Shown: positions 1-14,107, numbered from the stretch's first letter. The stretch: DNA of 64,000 bases from Lutraria lutraria (GCA_964023205.1 OZ026838.1:28671843-28735842), one strand, 5' to 3'. Made by a program: numbers and translations. The notes: generated by a model not told the origin, from the sequence alone.

Positions 1-3000
1 TAGTGTAGCATTGGGCAGATACGTCAGTTAAGTACCGAGCACTTATTAGACATGTAATACCTTAAGACCAGTACTTAGTCAACCACCATTGCTAGTGTTC
101 ACGGCTTATCAGCTGGCTTATCGGAGGAGTTGCTCTGCTTGAAAATCGATTTTCTTTTAGCTTTATCGATGACATGGCGTTTGGAACCGATTCAGAGACT
201 CTGGATTAGCTTCTCAAACACTAAATTAAGCATGAAGACTGGCGTAAGATCTTGAAATGATTCACTATTGATAACAAAGTGTAGGGCGGTTAGCTTACTA
301 GTATTTAAACACGTGATCATTAGCACCCGTATGACCTCCCCCGGTCAATGATTCTTAATTAAGCCTCGCGAGTAACTTAAAAATCGTCTAACGATGGAGA
401 CTCGGTTTGTCAATAGTCTTCCTCGTGGGAAAGCCATGACGCAAAAAGATTTTGACAACCATCAACTGCTGGCGTATAAACTTAGAGATGTATATCATCG
501 ATACGGTACAGCAATAATCCTTAGTGGCACTATATGAATAAATGATGACCACGTTTTTCTTGCCTTGCCTACCATTTAGATTTGTTTTGCGGAAGCCATA
601 ATATTACAATGACTAAATCCAACTGATGAAGCTTATACTAGGATATACTATGTACCACATATTGGTTAGCCGCTGTCCTTCATCAAAGTTGGCTTCTGGT
701 CAGCAAGGCTATAACATCAAAGTAATGAAAGTACTCATGGAAACTGAACTTACATAGACTTGTAACAGGAACTAGTTTAACAATTACATGGCGGATGTAG
801 AAAAATGTAGTACTTTGGTCCGCATCAAAATTCATGCGCGTCGAGTGAGTGACGGCTATGGAAAGCTGAAATATCGTTCAGTTTGCAAACAATTCATTTA
901 CAACTTTGACAAAGTACGTCACAAATCATGCGGGAAGTACGCACGTAGAAATTGTGTGTGGCACTGAAACTTATACTCCTTGTTATTATGATGTAAGTGA
1001 CTACTGAAAAAACGAAAATAACTTTTTCAAACATGTTTGTGAATCAATTAAATGGTTCAAAGAGATACATCTATTTATACCAAGCATGATCTATTATATT
1101 CTCTGAAATTGGATGCACTGTTTGTTAAATAAGACGGCTAATTCATATTTTATTTATAAAGAAATGATTTACTGGTATACGATACTTTAAGCAGGACATA
1201 ATTTCTGTATTCGATAATTACAAGTGACGTGATTTTGATACCATAACTTCAACAGTAGAGGAATTTTCCCCCCATATTTATCAATGTCTTAAAGGTCAAA
1301 ATAATTCGTTTGCTCCGGAAGTTGACTTGTCGTCAAGCTTGTTATAGCCCGAACCAAAGGTATTGACGGTCGGGATATCGTCTGCCTTTGTATTGGATGT
1401 ACTATTTTCGTATACATTTTTATTCATTAAAACTTCTGTTGCTAGATTACTGGCGTTCTTGTTCCCTTATATAATATTGTTGTTTTATGTTCCCTATTTG
1501 CTCTAGTTAGGGTTATGACTATTAGTTCATGTTTTCAGCAAGGTCAAATTGTATAATTATTTTAGTATAATAGTTTATACATGTCTGACCGGTAAATTCA
1601 TGTTTTATGTACAAGTTGAACCTATCACTACCATTCGATTTTCCATAAATTGTACAAATACGTATACATACATAGAATTGTTGACTGCCGAGTATAACAG
1701 AACAGAACAGAACAGAACTTTATTCATACATCTTATACAAATGGCTTGAACAAAATTCCAGACATTTTTGTGATTCTTAAGTGAATGAATTATCCAGATA
1801 ATCATGTCAACCTAACGACCCCTCCTATCTGTGTAACATCTATTCGGTTCTACAGAGACCGTACAAGATTGAATTCATGAATAAATAGAAGTATGGTATT
1901 GTTTCAATTTCTTCAGCATTTTGTTCGGAAAATTAAAGACTTAAAATTAAAATTAATTAGATTAGATTTTTTTTATTGCTCCGAAATTCGGTACCCACTC
2001 GATGTCGAACGAAACAGTCTATTAGCCTGTAAATTAATTCGGATTTGAAGTTCACATTTTTAAGCCAATGTTCAAATGGTTATACAATGGGATTATTTTA
2101 AAGACGGTGTGACTCGGAATTCAAAGAAAGAAAGTAATCGCCGATCAAAAATATGTATTTATTCATTTAAAATTTAAGACAAATCATTGACAATAAGGTT
2201 CAAACAGCACATTCAGACACACCATGACAGTGATTTCTTCATGTACTCTTCAGAAATAAAGTTAAAACTGTTGATACACTTGTAACGATGCATTGAACTA
2301 TCATCGATTTATTGTCATTCCAAGTTGCTATATAAAACGTCGAAACAACAATTGCATTCAAAATATTTCTACGCCATTGATTTTCCCTGGAACATTGAAA
2401 GCTCTATTCTTGTTACAAATGTAGAAATTCGTTTCTATGACATTCAATTCGTTTTTCACTTGACAATGAATGTGATTCTGTTCTGTACAGATCACGTGAC
2501 ACAAATATGGTCCGATTAATTGAATACGGTAAAACTTTTATAACAATTTGTTGTAATTAAGTGTCATATTGCATCGCGACATTCTATATTTAATGGTTAT
2601 GATAAAAGGTTAATGTACGTAAATAAACATAAATAAATATCTCTATATGCATAATGTAATATTAACAATTCGTTTGTTGTGTGTAGGGATGTGAGTGGAA
2701 AGCTTATCTTAGTCTGGTTCCCGGACGTGCTCTACAATTACGTCAGGCAAAGCTCAATAATGGCGACCTTCAGTGGTAATGCACAGGCAACGGAATAATT
2801 TTATTTTGACTGACAATTTGTGATGTTATGCCTAATTTTAATTGTTTATGTACTAATATTGTAACAGCGGTGAGATATTCTAATGATCATTCTTATTTGT
2901 TGATATATATACTCTCATGAAGTAGCTATGATTTCGGACGTGACTCGTCGTGAGTCCTTATAGTTTCCAAAAAAATCTTTTGTGATCATCTAAAAAACGG

Positions 3001-3200
3001 ACATCTATGATATATATTATATAAACAGGATTCATTCCCAACCCTCACAAGCACTTGATCACTTGATATAAGAAAATACCCATAGTTTAGAATGTACAGT
3101 GGCCGCCGCCATTATTGCGCTTTGCCTGACCCGATAACATAGTGTAAGGGGAAGGAACTCCAGACTAAGCTTATCTATGAAGGGTCTACAGCTTAAGGAC
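1..3200. other. Non-coding AT-rich DNA, no gene seen
   Basis: Only short chance frames of up to 66 codons occur. A short AACAG-type repeat lies at about 1699-1717, and one TCACGTGAC palindrome at 2492-2500. No other structure was recognised. Confidence 0.5.
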
Positions 3201-3209
3201 TACGCAGTT

Positions 3210-4155
3210 CACGATTCGTGTTGTGTTGTTTTATGTCGTGTTAAATCGCGTTGTGTTGTGTTGATTCGCGTTATGTTGTGTTGATTCGTATTGTGTTTAT
3301 TTGTGTTGTGTTGAATCTTGTTGCCTTGTGTTGATTCATATAGTCTTGTGATGAATCGTTTTGGCTTGTGTTGTGTTGAATCGTGTTGCCTTGTGTTGTA
3401 TTGAATCGTGTTGTTTTGTGTTGTATTGAATCGTGTTGCCTTGTGTTGTATTGAATCGTGTTGTCTTGTGTTGAATCGTGTCGTCTTGTGTTGTGCTGAA
3501 TCGTGTTGTCTTGTGTTGTTTTGAATCGCGTTGTCTTGTGTTGAATCGTGTCGTCTTGTGTTGTGTTGAATCGTGTTGTCTTGTGTTGTTTTGAATCGCG
3601 TTGTCTTGTTTTGAATAGTGTTGTCTTGTGTTGTTTTGAATCGCGTTGTCTTGTGTTGAATCGTGTTGTCTTGTATTGTGCTGAATCGTGTTGTCTTGTG
3701 TTGTTTTGAATCACGTTGTCTTGTGTTGAATCGTGTTGTCTTGTGTTGTTTTGAATCACGTTGTCTTGTGTTGAATCGTGTTGTCTTGTGTTGTGCTGAA
3801 TCGTGTTGTCTTGTGTTGTATTGAATCGTGTTGTCTTGTGTTGTTTTGAATCGTGTTGTTTTGTGTTGATTCAAGTTGCCTTGTGTTGAATCGTGTTGAC
3901 TTGTGTTGTGTTGAATCGTGTTGACTTTTATTGTGTTGATTGGTGTTGTCTTGTATTGTGTTGAATCGTGTTCTATTGTGTTGTTTTTTAAATCATGCTG
4001 TTTTGTGTTGATAGGTGTTGTGTTGACTTGTATTGTGTTGATTCGTGTTGTCCTGTGTTGTGTTGAATCGTGTTCTGTTGTGTTGTTTTTTAAATCATGT
4101 TGTTTTGTGTTGATATGTGTTGTGTTGTGTTGAATCGTGTTGTCTTGTGTTGGGT
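3210..4155. repeat. Large minisatellite, TTGTGTTG/TTGAATCGTG family
   Basis: About 0.95 kb is built from interleaved short units: ttgtgttg, ttgaatcgtg and ttgtcttg, combining into repeats of about 20-45 bp (for example ttgaatcgtgttgtcttgtg). Because the units lack stops on the minus strand, it yields a 349-codon frame of HKTTRFNTRQRDS-type repeats. That frame is a by-product of the repeat, not a credible gene. Confidence 0.95.
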
Positions 4156-4576
4156 TGTAGGAAATAATAGTACTGAACAATGAGATTACAAGATCACTTA
4201 CATTTAGTTTAGTACCAGTTTTACATACAATATATAAACATAATCTTTTTTTATACATTATAACAATTACAAGTGCTCTCCGTTATTACAATACAATGTC
4301 ATTGACAAAAACACACCAGCTAAAGAATCGAGTGAAGTAATGACCTGATTTTCCACAAATATCACGTTCGGCTATTGCATTTTACAGTGTATATATATGT
4401 CAATACTAAGGAATGGAGTCGTCACCTTATGTAAACTTATGTCAATAAAATAGACATTATAATGGCAAAAACAGTAACACACATTGTTACGTCATATACG
4501 AAATATGCACTGTATTCTTGGAGATTAAATCCTATAAACCGGAAATATTGTCTTTTATCAAGAAGATACTGTATTT

Positions 4577-4772
4577 TCATTTATTTTCGATGGGCTCAAC
4601 TTTCGTGGTTTTTAATTAAAATGGCTTTTTCGTGTGGACATAAATTAGTGGATTTTGATTTTTGATAAGAAATGCCCTATAACTGCATTTAAATTCGTAG
4701 GGATTTGATTTCGAGGATGAGCCGACCCACGAAATTAAATCCCCAACGAATTTTAATGATTCTACAGTACTG
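4577..4772 (-). mobile_element. Short inverted-repeat element, 'tactgta...tttcgtgg' family, copy 1
   Basis: The ends are inverted: atactgtattttcattt on the left and aatgattctacagtac on the right. The interior has motifs such as catttaaattcgtagggatt and cacgaaattaaatcccc. The same sequence occurs inverted at about 56023-56205, with a shorter end there. This is a typical non-autonomous DNA element; no protein is encoded. Confidence 0.7.
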
Positions 4773-4779
4773 ATTTACA

Positions 4780-7700
4780 TTTGTTTGGAGACAGGATTTG
4801 CAATATGCAATAATTACTTTTGGTCCATTTGCCATGTATTATCTTAAACCCATTTCTTATACGAATGAGCTCAGCAATATAAATCTAACTGACCAACCGT
4901 AAGTAATTGAGGCTTTAGCATCTGGAATATTTCAACTTTTAAAAGCATTAAGCTAGAACAAGAATTAACGGACAATTTATCAATAAGCCTCCAGACGAGT
5001 GACAGTGTGATAGTATATACCCTCCCAAAGGGATCATAAAAATAGATGTATCTATCAGATTGTTCTTTCCATAATAACATGACATTACCCTACATGACGG
5101 AGCGGTGTGCAATAAAATATACTAGTAAGGTCACGTGACAATAGCTAGCACATAAACAACAATCAATGAAAACACACAGATATGCTCATTTATAACTATA
5201 TCTGTCATATCTGAGGGATGAATAACTGTCTTCTATACATAAAGGATGTAAATACATGTAACTTGAATCACAAGGTATTGTGTATATAACAGACATTGAT
5301 CAAATACAGGGGTGTCAATAGAACCAACTTAAAAATCCTGAAAATCATACGCGGCCGACCATTTTTGCCAAACAAGAAGCCTTCAACCTCATTGTATGTA
5401 TTTATTCTTAAAAAATCCTTCAGAGCAGTTTAAATTGACAAAAATCGGCCATTTCTTGAGATATTTTCATCAAATAACTTTTATTTTGCTCAGATATATA
5501 TTTTTCAGGACGGATAAATCCTGAATTCCGGACATATCCGAAATATAGTCAGCCCTTCAAATACATTAGGTTTGAGACATAAGAAATAACATATCCGTAA
5601 ATCACAATATAAAATATGTATAAAACTGTTCGTTTGATCATTACATAATTATATTATACACAACATGTATTTGCTTCACAAGTTTACCAGAGATACGCAT
5701 ACTGCTGATAAAGATATTGGTTCTATTTGCTAAGATATATAACAAATATGAGCATACGACGAAATGTATTTGCTCAAATAACAAGGAAAATGTATGAACA
5801 CATACTCGGACTTTAAACTAAATGTAAAACATAAATACACATAGCCAATAAGCTCATATGTTAAATTTATTTGCTCCTAACAATAAAGCACCGGTATTAA
5901 TGGACTGTATGGACGAATGTTGATTGGATCCCGTCTCAGAGTCTCAGAGGGTACCCTGAGAAAAAATCGGTGGATTCTCGTCAAACCTCACGAGGCAAAT
6001 GATTTGATAAAATAGCGCCATATAACCAGTATACGTATATACTATTCTTGCATTTATTTCCATTTTATTTCGATAAACAGACAGGATAGAATAACAAATA
6101 ATTAGAACGTACATTTCTCTGTCTACAACCTACAGGTTGTATAAGAAATGGCGGGCATCAAAGTTTCAAAACTCTTGGGTTTTATGAATTCAGAAATTAG
6201 CCAATATACCACCAGTGAACAAGGTTCATATACAAGAACTTGTCATGTTGATGTTAAAATGTGGCTAGACTGTGTGTTATTATTGTAGCTTACTTGCAGT
6301 GTAAACCATTAAAAGGTTCACAGCAAGCATATCCAGATAGCATAATTATAAAGGGTTCGAGGTACATGTCTGTACAATGCGATTTTAATCGTTGTAAGCA
6401 GAGTGTTATCTGGGCTGTGTTTTTTTTCTTTTCTGACACCATTCATGTTTGAATCATATGTACGTTTAACAATTTTAATGCTGAATTCTATACTCGGTTA
6501 ATCAATCATATTATCTACATTACACCTTAAAAATGCAGCCTTTATATAAACAGCACACCCCTCATATCGACCTTACTAAATAATATGTTGATATAAATAT
6601 TGAAGTTGCGGGCCAACTCGTGAAAAAGCTAGAAAACAGCGCTATTCAAACAGAAAATCTCAAATCAAGACGTATTGATCAAATGTATAAATATTCTGAA
6701 TAATAAGGTTGCTACAGGATGATCACATGATTCTATGATATAAGAAGCTTTATCAGATTCTGAGAGCATTTGGTTGACTTTCGATTTTCTTCCAGTCTTC
6801 GTTCTCTTTATCTCCCTCTACTCCACGTCTCTTACCTCCCCTTACGTCTCTCCGCCCTCCCTCACTGTCTCTTTACTTAAATCCCCCCCCCTATCGCCCC
6901 CCCCCCTCATATCCACGTCCAACCATACACCGCTCCGTTCTCCTTCATCCCTCCCGCAATAATTACTTCCCCACCTATCCCTTCCGTCAACCCATCCAAT
7001 ACCCTAATCTCCCTCTCTTCCTCTCTTCCATGACAAAATTAATCATTCAACGTGTATCCACCAATTTATTAGGTAAATTGACCAAAAGGGTGAATTGATA
7101 GTTGATTTGTAGGTCTAATGGAACTTAATTATACTAATTTTACAGTAAGACTAGGTTTCAGTACAAATAAGCGATCATTGTTATGTACACAGTTCTATCT
7201 ATCATTTGTAAAGAATCGATTGAGAATCCAGGAAAACCAATGTATACATTTTGTAGCTTTGTACCGTTTCTTAGATGGCACCGGTTCCATTGTGTCTGTT
7301 CCAGCATAATATTGAGGAATAGTAGAGCGTTCAATTTTGTTTAATGTTGAAACAAAAACTCACGGTGCAATTAATGCAAAAATAAAAATGACATCCAATC
7401 GTCATTTTACGGAATGCATTGTAACACATAAATGGTTAAGTCAAATGTTGATTATATAATTAGAAGTTTATAATTGTCATAGATTTAGATACTAGTATCA
7501 ATTATTAGTTAATAATGTTGAACTATTGTTATTTGAACAATTGTTATAACTGAATTATATACTTTTGTCAAGGACTTATATACACACATGGTTTCGCAAC
7601 CCTAAATAGTATGGCTAAAACGATATCGAGAGAATCCCACAATCCATTGCGATACTCGACTCCCTCTGACTGTTTTCGACAGCTGTAATCGGGTGTTTAC

Positions 7701-10140
7701 GGAGTTTTAGGAATACGTTTAAATCGCGCGACAGAAATTATCTGGAACTATACAGATATTTTCGCTGTTTTAAACATTCGGACCATCACGGATATTTTCG
7801 CTGCCGTAAACATGAGCATGAGCAGTAGAACAAGTTTAGATTTTTTTTTATTAAAATCCCGTTGATTAACGTCGCTTCCGAGGGATTTGATTAAACGGAA
7901 GTCGCGAATCCATGTGTGTATATAACTCATTACTTTTGTCAAGAAACGAGTATGGTTTAACCAACAGATACATCGTCGCTACTGCCTGTCTAGAACAATT
8001 ACCATGACCAACAAACAAATGGATAGTGAAAGACAATTTTTGTGACAAAAGATGCAACATCAAAGTTAGCTCTCTACGGGCCGTTGAGGTCACCGGAATG
8101 GTGACAGATCTTCGTTGTTTTTTCCCTATGGCGTGTAATAAAACACACGTGGTAAAGCAAAATACACAACATGACGCTAGAAGCCAACATCGACAGTCAC
8201 AAATAGTCATATATTACATTCATTAGTATAATTAAGACGCACACCATTCCCCGGGCGTGATATTGTTAAGGCTTTAAACAATACAATAATGTTTGTAACA
8301 GTTTCTAATGACCTGCCAGCATGTGACCAGATCACTCAGAGGACTAAACATGACTAGTTAACACTAGAAAGTATAATATTATCATGTGATAAGATTCGTT
8401 AGTAAGCAATGTAAACACATAAATTGTTACTACAAGTACAACAACAAACATATGGTTTGCAATGTGTGTTTTGACCTGTTTACGGTATCAGTTTACAAAT
8501 AACAAGAAAACTATAACAAAACGTTATAGGTAGACGAATTTCAAGAAGCAATTTGGTTTGTGCTTTCTGTATGAAGTTGCTTTTTTCATAAAGGATATTT
8601 CTGTATATTTAATTCAATCCAAGGGTATAAAATATTTACATGATATGAGTAATACACATTATAATGACAATCATGAGTATTTGACAAATGAATAAATTCA
8701 TGTATATAGTTCACATACCCTACATCAATCAAATAGAATCAACCCTAAATGTTAACGAATTCACCATAAATCTGAGCACTATCATACAACCACATTGAAC
8801 TTCAAATAGCTACACAACAACTTATCTAGGCAATGCCTTCATGATTTACTTACCTGTCAACTATTAATAGATTCAGTCATCACCATTAGCCAATCAAATG
8901 GCCAGGATAAGCCAAACTAGTAATAGACACTACAGTAAGTACTCGCAAACAGCTATAATAAACAAATACTCGTAAGTATAATTCGTCTAGAAAAGGTAAA
9001 CGTTAGTTCTCAACATTTTTCCGAACATCTAATCAAACAACATCATGTATCAATATCTACAACCAAATGCCACGTGACAATTCAACTGTCTTATATATGA
9101 AACTCATTTACTATGTTGTTATTAATGATGCACCGCTAACTTACGTAGTATTATTCTTCGTACAAACAGCTATTGTACCAATCAAGAAAAGGAATCCCAT
9201 GTGAGTCGATGGTGGGAGTAAAATGCCCTCAGTTGACCATCTCTAATATTCACTTTGAATGGACAAACATGTCATTCATGAATCCACCATCTGATCTTTC
9301 TGTATTTGCAGATGTATGATATGATGACGTGGAGAATGAACGCTCTTAATTACACAGATAAGACGAAATGAATATTAGTGGCCCATGTTATAGGAGCTCT
9401 TTAAAAATTCTTAAAGATTCTTAAAGAGCAGCCTCGCCATTGGTCAATCCTAAAACTGATCCCAATAACAACCAATCAGATTTATTATAACAGTTAGGTT
9501 CAAATAGTAAAAACACGTATATAAATCTGTAGATTAAACCATTGCAAACCATTCAGGATAAATACATTTACGATACCCATATATTCAAATCATTACAACA
9601 GTACAAAATATTTATGCGGGGTAGCTTGGCAATACTAGTAGCTTGCGGATAGAATGTGATTAGTACTGGTTAAGCCCTAGCAGTTGGTTAGCGTAACTGC
9701 CCGTTACAACATGACTGAAATAATGTTGCAATGGGGTTAAATCCGACAAAATAAAAAAATGTCTATTTAGAATAATAGTATAGTTTATATATATGGTGCT
9801 ATTGTTTGAAGAAAGTGTCCCTTCATAACCTCATGGTTACTTTTGGAGATATAGTCGTTACGGTGTGTATAGATTTCCAACACAAACCAGCATCATGTTT
9901 TATTAATTTGCTGTAATAATGATCAAACGTTAGAAACACATTCAATTAACTTTGAAGTATGGGGTATGAATAATGCATGCATCAGGTGCTTGCTTACATC
10001 AATTCAGTGCTCTATGTCATTTTTGTCTGTAATACTATAGTTATACAATTTAGTAGCCTAATTTTCCATATTTGATGTCAACAGAACAGTGAAAATATAA
10101 GCTTGACCGTACGCATGAAGTCTGCTAATAAAATTGTTTC
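4780..10140. other. Non-coding DNA, no gene seen
   Basis: AT-rich with only short chance frames (up to 114 codons). A GTCACGTGAC palindrome lies at 5130-5139 and another CACGTGAC at 9071-9078. A strongly pyrimidine-rich strand segment runs about 6780-7035, including C runs at 6885-6908. Confidence 0.45.
6780..7035. repeat. Polypyrimidine (CT-rich) tract
   Basis: About 250 bp in which the plus strand is overwhelmingly C and T, with several runs of 8-10 C. The open frame through it (Ser/Pro/Leu-rich) is a composition effect. Confidence 0.8.
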
Positions 10141-10150
10141 ATCATATTTA

Positions 10151-10319
10151 CAGTGTAACCGCTATGAACGGTCACCTCCGAACAACAGCCACCTCCTTGT
10201 TAAAGCCAGTACTAACAACCCAAATTGACGTTTAACTCTATATTCACTCTCTCATTAACGTCCACCTCCTATACATTGTTATCTTTCCTACTGGTGTCTG
10301 TTGTAGGGCGGTTACATTG
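10151..10319. mobile_element. Tigger/pogo-like short element, CAGTGTAACCGC ends
   Basis: Termini CAGTGTAACCGC and, inverted, CAATGTAACCGC; a TA precedes the left end. Size 169 bp, no coding capacity. It shares the CAGTnnAACC end theme with five other elements in the window. Confidence 0.6.
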
Positions 10320-10721
10320 CATTTCCAAATCAAGCTTCTATGTTTTACACGACGGTGTATACGAACAAGCGACATGCTTAGATCTTTTAACTATTCTTTA
10401 ATATTTTTTATACAATGATTCTTGATACATAACTAAATATCAATTATCTATTATAAAGACTAACACCATTAAATACCAACAAAATAAACGGTTATATAAT
10501 TACAATATTGATTACAATTTCATAACTTTGGATGATCGTTTTCCGTAATTTCGGAACGTTAAGACCAAAATCATGAGTATACCGAGTCAGACGCAGGGCT
10601 GTAAGCTCTTTCGAACTATTATGTGGAAGATTCGAGGAAAATGTACACCTTCATAAATAAACATAAACACACCAAAACTGGATGCTTTTAAGGTATTAAC
10701 TGTCAATGGTGACCTCATAAG

Positions 10722-11099
10722 GGGAGCGGTGACCTAATGGTTAAGGTGTCTGCCTCTCAATCCAAGGATCGTGGGTTCGAGCCCTATATGGGGTCACGAC
10801 CGTGTTTCCTCAAATGACATCAGTACTGGTTAGTTCTAGGAAGCGGAGTCAAGAGTGATTCATATAAGTTCTGATAATTTGTTTCACATTCGAACTAAAA
10901 TAAATACAGTGCAACCTCTCCAGAGTGGCCCTCTCTTGAGTAACAACCCCCCTGCAACAACAGCATATTTTCCCATTGCACGATTTGACTATTAATTTAA
11001 CCTCTCTAGAGCATCAACCTCTGAACAATAACATAATTTTGCTACTCCCAAAATGTGTTGCTTTGGAGAGGTTGTACTGTACAAATGTATGTTTAAACT
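10722..11099 (+). mobile_element. tRNA-derived SINE interrupted by a short DNA element
   Basis: The 5' head is tRNA-like: A-box-like taatggttaaggtg and a perfect B box ggttcgagccc. The insertion is flanked by a 17-bp direct repeat, AATGGTGACCTCATAAG at 10705-10721 and AATGGTGACCTCGTAAG at 11100-11116 (one mismatch). Removing the nested element at 10905-11081 leaves a SINE of about 200 bp. Confidence 0.8.
10905..11081. mobile_element. Tigger/pogo-like short element nested in a SINE
   Basis: TA at each end encloses CAGTGCAACCTCTCC and the inverted CAGTACAACCTCTCC. The core is 173 bp without TA. It sits in the SINE tail (aaataaaTA | TAcaaatg), so it is younger than the SINE. Confidence 0.75.
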
Positions 11100-11589
11100 A
11101 ATGGTGACCTCGTAAGAACATTAGGACAGCGCGACACAAACTAGTAACAATAAAAGTAGGACGCTGAACTCTTATACATTTACTTGTCTGAACAATCAGC
11201 AAAAAACAAGTCTCCGCCGTTCTGCTTTTTAAGCATCCCAAGGCGATAGCCGTAAACCTTCATCCAAAATAATGTCACCATCAAACGATAATTGCTGCTT
11301 TGGAAAGCCAAGGAGATCTAACGTTCATTGACTAGTTTGTACCGTGATTAAATTACCATTGATCTAAGAATAGATAACTCTGATAAAGTCTGTGTGCTCA
11401 AGTAAATGACAACAAATACAATATATTGATGGTTATCAGAAAACGTTTTAAGATATTGCCCCGTTGGCGTACGTATCGCTTTAATTTATGGTCTCATATA
11501 TGTCTGTAACTAACCAAAATATCCTTCTATGTTTCGGTGGTAACCCAAGAACAATGATTGGTTTGATAAGGTCTTAGAAAGACGGCTTT

Positions 11590-11912
11590 CGTTCAGAATA
11601 ATTGCAAGAATTGTAAACTTATACATTGAACTACGATTGGAGGCGATGTTATATTTGGACGCCCTTTTTCAAATAATTTTTCATTTAAGCACGATGGATG
11701 ATTCACCCAGTAAGTTTTCCTGGACGGAAGTTTAACCATTACTAACCCACCCTTCCACAAGGAACCGGCAACTTCTTCATATGTTGAGGAAAATCGACAT
11801 TTTGTCAAATCTTCAGAGAAGTGCCACAGAAGACCTGCCACGATAGGGAATCGAACCCGGATTGTCGGGTAACAAATCCAACGCCCTGACCACGGAACCG
11901 CGGCCGTAGCCT
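11590..11912 (-). mobile_element. tRNA-derived SINE, minus orientation
   Basis: On the minus strand a tRNA-like head runs from about 11905: gttccgtggtcagggcgttg (A-box-like) and ggttcgattcc (B box). The following body is read as an 82-codon frame that is not a gene. The 3' boundary is uncertain. Confidence 0.5.
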
Positions 11913-12339
11913 AGAGACGATGCTCTAAACAACTTCACCCTTAGTTCCATGTATAGGTACTCCCCCCTCGGGTTCCAAGTGAAGCTCTTCTTATCATTGT
12001 GTTGCTACGTGTAGGCCTTACTGACTGTTGTTTCGAATAAACATACAAGAGTACTGACATGCCCCGCTGGGAATGTGTTGGTGCAAATTTAGTATTAAGA
12101 TGAATTGCAGAGAAAGGAATAAAAAGTTTGAAACATGCTTGACTATATCTCAATTATCAACGAAATACTTCATTTTCAGCTGTAGATCGATTGATATTAT
12201 CGTTTTGGATGACACTCAAAATGTTGTATTTGTATTTCCAATGGGTCTTATTTGGTATAATATCTGTGGTACACAAAATAACATGTTGTGTTTATTTGAC
12301 ACAAGATGACACGATGCTTACAGTTATTACACTTATGGT

Positions 12340-12520
12340 ACATAGGAAACCCGATAATTACTCAATATATGACTCTCGCCGCCGAGAGTTCGAAACCTAC
12401 CCGACAGCACAGAAATGTCACAAAAGAATTTAACAAAACTACCACCGTTAAAGGTAAACAAGTCGCCAAATGACCTTGACCATTAGTGCGACGTTAAACC
12501 CAAGTGAAAAAGTACACGTA
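12340..12520 (+). mobile_element. Probable SINE remnant
   Basis: A degenerate B box (gagttcgaaacc) is followed about 100 bp later by gaccattagtgcgacgttaa and acccaa, a 3' motif common in molluscan SINEs. The A box is not clear. Confidence 0.35.
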
Positions 12521-13868
12521 CGATAAAAACAATGACAATACTGTAAGGAGGAGCGACAAACGACGTCTTATGGCATAAGCTTGCTTGCCAATGCTGTATA
12601 TACAGATTGCAGTCAGTCAAGCGCATTTATACATATCAGTCTAACATTAAATGGGCATCTGTAGTCTACCATTGTCAGCTTGTTTGGCAATTTCTCCATT
12701 TTCTCACACAATGGACCGAATATCTCTAGGGTTAATACTAGTATTATTCCGCGATTAAGATGGCTGTTCAATAAAAGGATAGAATTGTAGACTGGGTATT
12801 TCACTCACCCAATTTGACCGTAAATATCCAGCTTTCTTCTTGTAATAATTTAAAACCAGTCTATCTCCTGTGACAGAATGGTACTCGTTCTGCATAACAA
12901 ATTTATTATTTCAATACGTATTTTTTATCTTGCAGACACAACCAGCCTAGGCAGACAATTATTTTGGTGTCTCTTGAGTTTGCAGATGGCTATTCAGTTT
13001 CTCTACCCTGACATTAAATAGTATTATAAAGAGATTACTTGTATTCTCGAATATATGAAATACATACACGTTAAAACATATAAGGCAATCTTAGACCTTT
13101 AACGATATATAATGCCAAATGTCATATAGTGTTTTAGAATAAGAGAGGATGTTATTATAGAATGAAGAGAAAGTATCCACTTCATCTGTTAGGTATCAAA
13201 TAAAGTAAGAGATAGTTCTGCTCACAGAATGTTCAGAATATACCATGTTGACCGATAATGAAAGTTGAGTAGTATATAGTATTATACGGAAATGGTGTTC
13301 ATCATCTATGTTTGATGTTATACACACATGACAGGGGAACTTCAGACACAGATTATAGCTTCTAGTCTTACAAATGTTACGAAATGAATATCATGGAATT
13401 TGTTCAACAAATATGCGATTAAAGAGCAAGGAATAGTCGATCATAAATGTCGGTTTGATATTATTGACCACGTCAAAGAAGCCATTACGAAATTGGCTGA
13501 AGCATCGAATACACAGCGGATTAAATATGAGAACAAAACCCCAATGTGTATCATTATATGGGCTATTATTTACATGTTTTTACATTATAATGATGATATA
13601 GTCCGAGCAACTATGACTATTTGCTCAGTAACTAGGTTTCATGCATTTATTCCAATAATATTTTATTACAGTATTAATTGGTATCAATCATACAATTATA
13701 GTCCATTTGGGCATTACTACAAAGAGACGCCAAGCGTTTTTACGCGATCAGAATGGCTGTAACAATAAGCCACATTCTGGTAGGGTATGAAACATAGCAT
13801 AATACTCGTTATGCCGATTTTTAAACGGCATAGCGTAGTTGCTGATTTTTCATATTTTATATACATGT

Positions 13869-14107
13869 ACTGTGGTTTCATAAATTTCCGTGGGACATTT
13901 TATTTCGTGGATTTCTTGAACCTCGTGAGTTTATTCACGACTTTCAGTACTCGAAGAATTAAGATGTTGGTAAAATTACATGAATAACCGAAAATGCATC
14001 TATACGATATAATATTATTTATATGTGAAAATCAACGAAATTACATATTCACGAAATTTTCGATTTTGGCAAATCCGCGAAATTTCATACCAACGAAATT
14101 AAATGCA
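13869..14107. mobile_element. Diverged relative of the 'tttcgtgg' inverted-repeat family
   Basis: Left part: tactgtggtttcataaattt, ccgtggga, tttcgtgga. Right part: cgaaattttcg, ccgcgaaattt, ccaacgaaattaaatg. The theme is the same as in the copies at 4577 and 56023, but the boundaries are uncertain. Confidence 0.5.

Noticed and set aside
3209..4258. 349-codon and 162-codon minus-strand frames with KTTRFNTRQRDS repeats
   Set aside because: They are translations of a tandem repeat; two overlapping frames give the same type of repeat, and no splice or start context supports a gene.
6774..6962. Ser/Pro/Leu-rich plus frame
   Set aside because: It arises from the CT-rich tract; no Met context or splice support.
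10740..10800. Possible true tRNA gene
   Set aside because: A and B boxes are present, but the sequence runs on into a SINE body and is bounded by target duplications, so it is a SINE head.
13400..13762. 120-codon plus frame with a hydrophobic stretch
   Set aside because: AT-rich chance frame; no recognised family, splice sites or neighbours to support it.
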